From NCBI RefSeq assembly GCF_963169125.1, contig NC_084802.1, positions 40,756,607 to 40,820,606 on the forward strand: a stretch of 64,000 nt of DNA. Reading direction: 5' to 3'. Positions 56,568 through 64,000 of the stretch are shown one piece after another. The position numbers and the translations under genes are program-made. Positions within the stretch are counted from its first letter, which is position 1. Each line of letters begins with the position of its first letter. The stretch comes from Humulus lupulus. Its lineage: Eukaryota > Streptophyta > Magnoliopsida > Rosales > Cannabaceae. The notes below the pieces were generated by a model, which saw nothing but the letters and a program-made list of their open reading frames with translations, had not been told where the DNA came from and searched no databases.

Positions 56568-58637
56568 TGATAACTTTACAAAATAGAGTTATTTTACCAT
56601 ATTTTTTATGCTAATTGTTGCTTAGTCTTTGAATTTTTAATTGATTTATTAAGTTTTTAAGTAATTTTGAATTTATTAGGTTTGTTTTGATTTTATATAT
56701 TTTTGTGTGTTTTTATAGTTATTTTTTTGTAAAATGTTGTAATTACTTATTTAAATTATTGTGTCTAGTTAGAAGTAAAAAAATGTTGTATTATTGAACT
56801 TACATGTGAAATATAAATTAAGTTATAACTAATATTTTCAAAGAATTAAATTGATTTATTTTATAGTTGAAAATATTTTATTATGATTTATTTTATATTT
56901 ATTTTGTAGGGAATTTATGGCACTTTTGCTCTTGAAAAGAAGAGAAAAGAAAAGAAAGGTGGTAGTTTTGAAAGAAAATAACAAGAAAAATGACATTTTT
57001 CTTAGGCCCAAGGAGGCTGCCCAGCCGGCCCACTAGAAGCCCCTGCCAGGCCCATGCCTTAAGTCCCCTTCCCAGGCCCACGCCTGCCACCCAGCACCTC
57101 CTGAAGCCGTACGGGCCCAAGCCTCTCCTTCACAAGACCAGCTGCCCTCCTTCAGGCCCGCCTACACCAACAGCCTGCTTTCCTCAAGCCCAGGCCCACG
57201 CCTGCTTCTCCTTCCCAGCATCAACCTCCAGCCCCCAGCTGCCTCAACGCACACCAAACCGCCTCTAGCTTCCCTGCCCATCGAAGACCTCTGCAGCAAC
57301 ATGCATCTCACCAGGCCCATTCGGCCCACCACCGAATCCACTCCATTCAGCACCCATTCGGCCACCCCAATCTGCCTGGCCCAATTCCCACCAAAAGCCA
57401 CAGCAGCCTTCAGCTGCCAACACAGCCACCAAAAGGCCAAAAAAATCATGTTTTTATTCCCAATGTTTTTTTTTTCTTTTCACTCAAATATCAATTCACT
57501 CTTCCCTATTTTTTCTTACCTAAATAAACATTCCTAATTCATTTTTTACCCTAGTTTTTCACTAATCTTCCATCCAACCAAACATTCCATCTTTCCAATA
57601 CCCTTACACTTACTCTATTTATCCTACCACTTCCCAACACAACTAAATTAATCAATTTATTTATTTTAATTTGATTAATTTAATCTCCATATTTTGCCTA
57701 TAAATAGAGTCTTGTAAGACCATTTTGAGGGCTCTTCTTCATCTTTTCAACCTCTTCTACACTTCATATTTTTCTCTCTTCTTTTCACTATTTTCTCTCT
57801 ACCATTTTCATCTTTTGAAGAGCATGTCAAGTATGTTATGTTGTAATTTTTATTTCAATCTAGTTATGAGCTTCTAATCTTTTTCAAGATTATTAGGATG
57901 ATGATGGAGCAAAATGTAACTAGATAGTATTTTTTTATTGTATGTTGATTTCCCATTTGTGCAACATTGTTTATGGATTTTTCTATCAAAGATATGCATT
58001 TTTCATCTATTATTGATTGTTAAAGCATATTACACTTAGTTCTTCATTATGCAAAAATATGATATTCTTTGATTAAATGTTTTTCATTAAATTGTTCACA
58101 TCTAATTCTTAGAGCATGAGTATCATATTTTGCCTAAACATAATCTCTTTGATTTTTTGTAGTTTCATTAGGTTGTAACACAACTAATGCTTAGAAATTA
58201 TATCTTATATAAGTGAAGAAAAATCCTACCTTTTTTAAAGAAACTTGTGCTTGAATAGAAAATGTATTTTGAAAAAAATATAGTGTGATTTATTTCAACT
58301 ATATCTAAACTTGGGAATCAATATACTTATAAATATTATTGAACTTGCATTTTGTGGATTCTAATATCTTAATAATCGTATTTTACATATCTCATTTGAA
58401 AACTATTTTTCTATTTAATCTTAAATCTTTTTATTACTTGTCTTTTATTTTTCTAAAACAAAATATCATCAAATATTTGGAACTAGGTTAGAATCTTCTT
58501 GCTTTGTTTGAAATAGTTTCTTTTGATGTTAGTCAACTCCCATGGGTTCGAACTCGTACTTACATGAACATTATATTCCGAAACGATTCGTGCACTTGCG
58601 AACATAAATATTAAAACACCCTCTTTTGGGTTCAACA
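56568..58637 (+). repeat. Athila 3' LTR
   Basis: 2070 bp, TGATAACTTTACAAAATAG to TTTTGGGTTCAACA, nearly identical to 47417-49487. Differences are mostly C/T and G/A changes, with a cluster of about five near the end (58575-58602). The GC island is at 57000-57445. It is followed by the right target copy ATCAC. Confidence 0.97.
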
Positions 58638-58642
58638 ATCAC

Positions 58643-59000
58643 AACTGAATTAAACATTAGTTCCAATTAACATTTTTGAATTCTTAAAGAATATTAAAAT
58701 GAAGCCAAATAAACATGAGATTGAGAATCTAGATCAATCTTCCTTTCGACTTGTTGAGTCCATTAATATATATATATATATATATTTATTGGTACTAGTG
58801 TAATCTTCACACATAGAGAGCATTCAATGTCAAAAGCTTTGTCTTACATCAATCTAGAGGAAGTCAACTAACCACTTATATCATGGCATGTATCATGGTT
58901 GTTAAATCCTTTATTGGCATATTTGATAAAATTGACAAAATTAATTATGGAATGTATTTTCGAAATATATTGTGTGGTATTTTCAAAATGGGTAGTTTCT
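58643..59000. other. intergenic DNA between Athila and copia elements
   Basis: AT-rich with a (TA)n run at 58766-58787. No gene or element end recognised. It may already contain the beginning of the copia LTR, whose start I could not fix. Confidence 0.4.
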
Positions 59001-60016
59001 TGTTTTGTGGTGAAATATTTTCTAATCAGATTATTCTATATATGTTAATAAAATAAATATATAATTTCCTATAAAAATAATATATTATCTTGAATTTTGT
59101 ATATATGGAAATGATTGGTATTTATTTTAATTTCTTGATCTGATTTGTTTGTCTAGAAACCGTGTACAGCTTGCAGAGATAATGTATATATTGTTTCCTT
59201 TTTTATTTAAGGAAACTGGGTTTAAAAATTATCCAGGTTCAATGAATCTGTTTGAACGGATTGCCAGTATGTTTGAACAGATTCTGACTTTCCCTTTTGG
59301 GAAGATTTTCCATTTATTGGCTTATTGGTTTCTGATTTGTTTTCCACGACCTAAAGGGATTCTAAAGGGTATATAATCATCCTTAGGTCATTGGCTTTTG
59401 ATCATCTCTCATGGTGTATTATTTTCCAAATATTTTCAAGTTTTAGAGAGACTTTTGTTATTATGTGAAGAACTTGAGTCTAGTAAGTTCTTAGTGGTTT
59501 ATTATAGTGTGCTTCTGTATTATTTTCTTTGTGCTAATTGTGCATGTTGAACACACTTGGACATTGTTCATCAAGCTTCAGGAGAAGTCTTGTTCGTGAG
59601 TCACTTTTCGGGAGGAAAAGTGCAAGTGTTATGATTTGAAGGGAGTTCAAAATCTTAGCACTTTAGAAATTTGATTAGGAGTTTAGATTACAACAGTTGC
59701 AACAAATTCAAGAGGGAGTCTTTATTTGTATATGTCAATTTTGTTTTGTAATCATTTAGATATTCTTCTAATAAATTTCATTCTCTGGGCGTGGCCCCGT
59801 GGACTAGAAGCAATCTGCAAAGATTGCTGATACCACGTATAATTTAGTGTGTTCTTTACTTTATGTTCGTTTTTATCTTCTGGTGATAAACTGTTTAAAC
59901 ATATCTGGTTTATGTTCAAACAGTCTCTGTGTATGTTTTAACATTTCTGTTACAATTCAGCAATTAATTATTTAATTTGAATAATTAAGTTGGTAATCAT
60001 AAAAAATGGAATTTCA
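59000..60016 (+). repeat. 5' LTR of a SIRE-type copia element (left end uncertain)
   Basis: The right end is fixed by the primer site at 60018. It contains features typical of SIRE/Maximus LTRs: TTCGTGAGTCACTTTTCGGG, and near 59788 'tctgggcgtggccccgtggactag' followed by 'gattgctgataccacgta'. These are R/U5 sequences that many plant copia LTRs share. The left boundary lies somewhere between 58900 and 59160. A TATA-like TATATAATC is at about 59370. Confidence 0.65.
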
Positions 60017-60017
60017 A

Positions 60018-60032
60018 TTGGTATCAAAGTAG
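60018..60032 (+). promoter_or_regulatory. copia primer binding site (initiator tRNA-Met type)
   Basis: TTGGTATCAAAGTAG lies one base after the LTR end CA. It matches the common copia site TGGTATCAGAGC with an A for G change. Confidence 0.85.
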
Positions 60033-60091
60033 TTCACTAAACTCTTAGTGAGATCTTGTGGCTATTTTCCGTTTGATTTGTTTTGTGTGAA

Positions 60092-61880
60092 ATGTCTTTC
60101 TTTGCATAAGGTAGTTCGGTGTCTCGACCTCCATTGCTTAATGACTCAAACTATCCATATTGGAAAGTTAGGATGAGAGCTTTCGTAAAAGCTCAAGATG
60201 AGAAAGCATGGAGAGCAATTTTGTCTTGATGGTCACCTCCTACCAAAAAAGGTGAAGATGGAGGCACCAAGGTAAAATCTGAACTTGTTTGGGATACAGA
60301 AGAAGAAAAATTAGCCAGTTATAATAATAAAGCTCTTCACGCCATTTTCAATGGTGTTGGAGAAAGTTTTATTAAACTTGTTTCCACATGTGTCTCGGCT
60401 AAAGATGCTTGGAAAATTCTTCAAACTCAGTTTGAAGGAACTGTAGATGTCAAAAGATCTAGATTTATTATGTTACAAACTAGGTTTGATGACCTTAGGA
60501 TATCTGATTCTGAAACACTTTCTGAATTTTATGAGAGATTATCTTATATTTCTAATGAGTATTTTGCACTTGGTGAGAAACTTGATGATTCTGTTCTTGT
60601 TAGAAAAATTGTTCGAGTTCTTCCTGACAGGCTCAATGTTAAGCTCACTGCTATGGAAGAGGCAAAAAACTTCAGTACTATGAAAGTAGAATAATTGATG
60701 GGGTCACGTTGTACCTTTGAGTTAAATCAAAAGATTCGTCAAAAATACAAGCCAAGTACTTCCAAAGAGAAAGAGAAGACCATAGCTTTCAAAAGTACTG
60801 AAAAAGAAGCATTAGATGATGAATATGGTGACAATGAAATGGCAATGCTTGCAAAGAATTTTAAAAAATATATGAAAAATATAGGAAATAAGAAGTTCAA
60901 TGGCAAGCCGTCAAAAGGTAATCATTCTTCTCTTAAACCTTTTTAAACTAAGAAAAAGGGTATTTAGTGCAGGGAATGTGAGGGATTTGGCCACATCCAG
61001 TCTGAATGTGCAAACACCTTGAAAAAGAACAAAAAATGTATGATTGCTACTTGGAGTGATAATGAATCTGAAAGTAGTGAAGATGAGGAAGGTAATGTTG
61101 CTTTCACTTCTATTTTACCTATTTCTAAATATGAAAATGAGAAAATTGTTTGCTTGAATAATGTTTCAAAATATGAAGAAAATTTTGATAGTGATGAATC
61201 TGAATTGAATGATGAGTCTTTGGGTGAATCTTACAAAAAGATGTGTGGTTCATGGGTGAAAGTGTGTTATGAAAATCGATCATTGGTAAACAAAAATAAA
61301 GATTTATCCTTTGAAATTAAACAACTTACTGACTTAAATGAAAATTTTGAAAAAGAAATAATTTCAAAAAATGTTGAAATTAATAAGTTGTCTAAAGATT
61401 TGGATACTCTTGAGAAAAATGTTAGAATGCTTAACCCCGGTTCTACTGTTTTTGAGAAAATACAGAATGCAGGTCAAAGAAGTCATGTGAGACTTGGTGC
61501 TTCAAGTTCTCAAAAATCAAAGAAAATTGTCTTTATCTCGGCTGGGATGCTATCGTCTGATGTTCCTGTGTCATCTTCACTGAAATCTGTTGCATCTAGT
61601 ACTCAGATTGTTCCAACAGAATGGACACAGTCGGCAGGTAAATCCAATAAAAAGTTCGAAAAATTCATTCCAATCTGTCATTTTTCTGGTAGGAAGGGTT
61701 ATATTCGTCTTAAGTGTTTTACTCTTATGAATTTTGCCAAAAATGAATATTTTGAGAAATTCAATTATTTTGATAATTTCAAAAGAGCAAAATAGGAAAA
61801 TGTTCAATAAAAGAAAATATGGATCAAAAAGAATAATTGTTTTGCTGGTTTTACTAGTGAATATGATAGATCTGCTTCTT
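60092..61880 (+). pseudogene. SIRE-lineage copia gag (in one frame with several stops)
   Basis: The first ATG is at 60092 and stops after five codons (TAA 60107), but the frame continues: SSVSRPPLLNDSNYPYWKVR, AFVKAQDEKAWRAIL (capsid start), AKDAWKILQTQFEGT, SRFIMLQTRFDDLRISDSET and RKIVRVLPDRLNVKLTAMEE. A zinc knuckle CRECEGFGHIQSEC is at about 60970-61010. A long acidic, coiled-coil-rich extension follows (ESESSEDEEG; NENFEKEIISKNVEINKLSK), which is characteristic of SIRE gags. A second, degenerate knuckle CHFSGRKGYIRLKC is near 61676. In-frame stops at 60107, 60227, 60692, 60944, 60965, 61793 and about 61808; no frameshift. Confidence 0.88.
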
Positions 61881-62944
61881 CATATTTTTGGTATTTTGAC
61901 AGTGGTTGTTCAAGACATATGACAGGTGACAAGTCTATTCTTACAGACATAAAACCTATGCATTGTGGATCTGTTACTTTTGGGAATGGAATTGAAGGTA
62001 ATGTTCTTGGAATGGGTACTCTTAACTTTGAAGGGTTACCTAAAATCAAAAGAGTGTTACTTGTGGAAGGACTTAAAGCTAACTTGCTTAGCATAAGTCA
62101 AATTTGTGATCAAGGTTACACTGTTAACTTTGATAAAGAGAATTGTTTTGTTTTAAACAAGAATGGTGAGAATGTTCTTGAAGGTTTTAGATCTAATGAC
62201 AATTGCTATACTCTTTTGCCTTCTATTATGTGTCAATATGTTGTGAGTAATAACACTGATGTGTGGCATGCTAAACTTGGTCACATAAATTTCAAATCCT
62301 TGAAAAAATTGTCACATGCAGGGATTGTTCATGGTTTATCTAAGTTAGGTAAAGAATCTGATGGTAAATGCAAGAGTTGTCAACTTGGCAAGCAATTAAA
62401 AATTACACATAAAAGTGTTTCTGACATAAACACTTCGAAAGTTTTAGAATTGCTTCACATGGATCTTATGGATCCAATTCAAATTGAGAGTTTAAATGGG
62501 AAAAAGTATATTTTTGTTTGTGTGGATGATTTTTCTAGACATACTTGGGTGGATTTCTTGAAAGAAAAATCTGATACTTTTGATGTATTTAAAACTCTTT
62601 GCTTGAAATTAAAAGTTGAAAAAGATTGCAACATTGGAAAAATTGTTCGTATAAGAAGTGATCATGGTAAAGAGTTTGAGAATTCTGTCTATGATGATTT
62701 TTGTAAGTCTGCAGGTATTTCTCATGAGTTTTCAGCTCCCAAAACTCCTCAACAAAATGGAGTTGTAGAAAGGAAAAAATGCACTCTTCAAGAAATGGCT
62801 AGAGTGATGCTAAATAGCAAAAAATTGACCAAACAGTTATGGGCAGAAGCAATTGACACTGCTTTCTATATCATAAACCGTGTTTTTCTCCATCCAGGTA
62901 CATCTAAAACATCATAAGAAATTTGGAAAGGTAAGAAACCAAGT
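61881..62944 (+). pseudogene. SIRE-lineage copia protease and integrase
   Basis: The same frame continues. Protease: SYFWYFDSGCSRHMTGDKS (catalytic DSG), GLPKIKRVLLVEGLKANLLS. The GAG-pre-integrase zinc finger has DVWHAKLGHINFKSLKKL ... CKSCQLGKQ (HHCC). Integrase core: LLHMDLMDPIQ (first Asp), FVCVDDFSRHTWV, RIRSDHGKEFEN (second Asp), PQQNGVVERKKCTLQEMARV (Glu). The frame is open from 61919 to a stop at 62915-62917 after PGTSKTS, where the family normally continues EIWKGKKP; that text does follow in frame. One nonsense codon separates intact catalytic domains. Confidence 0.92.
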
Positions 62945-64000
62945 GTGGCTTATTTTCATGTTTTTGGATGTGTTTGTTACATTTTGAGAGATAGAGAACA
63001 TCTTGGTAAGTTTGATGCTAAGAGTGATGAATGTGTTTTTATTGGATACTCCACTAACAGTAGGGCTTATCGTGTGTATAACATGAGAACCCAAACTGTA
63101 ATGGAGTCGACTAACGTTGTTATTGATGATGCCAGTGATTTTTCCGAGTTTTCTACTGAGGAAGAAATTGATAGGTTTGTTGATGAACCTACTGAAAAAC
63201 ATGAAGAAGTTTCTGTCAATGATACTACTGAAAAACACGAAGAAGCTTCCGTCAGTGATACTACTGCTACAACGTCTGGTCCATCTGTTCCAACAGATCA
63301 CGAATCCGATGAAACAAATTCTGGATAGAAAGAAAAGAAATTTCCAGATATTATTTCGGATGAAGTCCAAAAGGAGCCATCAACCAGAGTTAAATTAAAT
63401 CATCCAACAGATTTAATACTTGGAAATCCAAAAGATAGTATGGTCACAAGAAGAAGGTTTATTAATGTTGTTCAATTTGTTTGTTTCTTATCTTTACTTG
63501 AGCCTAAAAATGTGAAAGAAGTTTTAACTGATGAAAATTGGATTAAAGGTATGCAGAAGGAATTGGAATAATTTTTTAGAAACAAAGTGTGGATTCTTGT
63601 GCCAAGACCGTTGCATACCAATATTATTGGTACAAAATGGATTTTCAAGAATAAATCTGATGAATTTGGTACAATTGTGCGAAATAAAGCAATATTAGTG
63701 GCACAAGGGTACACCAAGTGGAAGGAATAGACTTTGATGAAACATTTTCACCTGTTGCAAGACTTGAATCAATTAGATTATTATTGTCTATTGCTTGTTT
63801 GATTTGTTTCAGGTTGTTCCAAATGTATGTCAAATCCGCATTTCTCAATGGGATCTTGAATGAAGAGGTATATGTTGAACAACCCAAAAGGTTTGGAGAT
63901 CCCCATGCACCTGATCATGTTTACAAATTGGAGAAAGCTCTTTATGGTTTGAAGCAAGCCCCTCAGGCTTGGTATGAGAGACTCACTCAATTTCTTGTTT
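62945..64000 (+). pseudogene. SIRE-lineage copia integrase C-terminus and reverse transcriptase, runs off window
   Basis: The integrase tail (FHVFGCVCYILRDREHLGKF, FIGYSTNSRAYRVYNMRT) is followed by a variable acidic linker containing a short imprecise repeat (TEKHEEVSVNDTTEKHEEAS). RT starts at about 63560 (NKVWILVPRP, IIGTKWIFKNK, LVAQGYTK). Stops at 63326-63328 and 63568-63570. A 1-base frameshift at about 63716 (GGTACACCAAGTGGAAGG) moves RT into the next frame, which then stays open to the window end (DFDETFSPVARLESIRLLLS, YGLKQAPQAWYERL). The catalytic YVDD box lies beyond 64000. Confidence 0.9.

Larger units (their letters stand above)
47417..58637 (+). mobile_element. Athila-lineage Ty3/gypsy element, structurally complete
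   Basis: 11,221 bp with two LTRs of about 2070 bp, flanked by ATCAC at 47412-47416 and 58638-58642. The order is LTR, decayed primer site, leader with repeats, gag, protease, RT, RNase H, integrase, polypurine tract, LTR. gag-pol of Athila type ([33 protein letters not shown]) is damaged by four nonsense codons and two frameshifts. No env-like ORF lies between integrase (55713) and the 3' LTR. The LTRs differ at about 45 sites by hand count, roughly 2 per cent, so this is the youngest full element here. Confidence 0.97.

Noticed and set aside
60018..60032. tRNA gene
   Set aside because: Only the primer-site complement of a tRNA 3' end is present; no cloverleaf surrounds it.

Overview
This 64 kb window is plant nuclear DNA made almost entirely of nested transposable elements. 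I found no rRNA, tRNA, CRISPR or bacterial-type operon. The evidence is several plant LTR-retrotransposon lineages (Ty3/gypsy chromovirus of Tekay/Del type, Tat lineage with a second RNase H, Athila; Ty1/copia of SIRE type plus an older copia), plant MITEs with target-site duplications, AT-rich intergenic DNA and plant-style introns. A dicot is the best guess; the species cannot be named.

Layout. 1-4250: 3' part of a Tekay-like gypsy element on the minus strand, with a partial 3' LTR and a 365-bp tandem duplication inside RT/RNase H. It is fused through a filler-DNA scar to 4291-11815, a Tat-lineage gypsy element on the plus strand: gag end, zinc knuckle, protease, RT, RNase H, second RNase H and integrase, followed by a long antisense gene (9797-11815, minus) with recognisable introns. 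A second Tekay-like element (LTR 11816-14061, pol 14098-16932, minus) is inserted in that antisense gene. A plus-strand LTR (16943-17534) follows and may be the 3' LTR of the Tat element.

17535-28400 is an old copia element: an interrupted 5' LTR, a decayed internal region 22417-25564 and a 3' LTR from 25566. A small deleted gypsy element (18049-20238) sits in its 5' LTR. Both LTR ends join the same antisense gypsy gag fragment, so a chimeric junction occurs twice about 6.8 kb apart. 28416-33551 holds two related LTR copies sharing flanking DNA, and between them a perfect 2395-bp solo LTR (29689-32083, 5-bp target duplication) inserted in a tandem repeat.

33552-47416 has no recognisable retrotransposon coding region but many non-autonomous DNA elements: an inverted pair of MITEs (37697-38845), a Mutator-like MITE with 9-bp duplication (39463-40220), a 1366-bp element with roughly 190-bp inverted ends and an 8-bp duplication carrying GC-rich cargo (42837-44202), and a possible CACTA remnant (45706). 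It also has an array of palindromic 12-mers (36424-36791), a 600-bp polypurine block, two short uncertain ORFs and LTR fragments.

47417-58637 is a structurally complete Athila-lineage element (2.07-kb LTRs, 5-bp duplication ATCAC) with gag-pro-pol carrying a few lesions and no env. 58638 to the end is intergenic DNA, then the 5' LTR, tRNA primer site and gag-pol of a SIRE-lineage copia element that runs off the window.

No element looks autonomous as it stands: each has stops, frameshifts, truncations or nested insertions. By cross-cutting, the copia element is older than its insertions, and the Athila copy is comparatively young because its LTRs are only slightly diverged.
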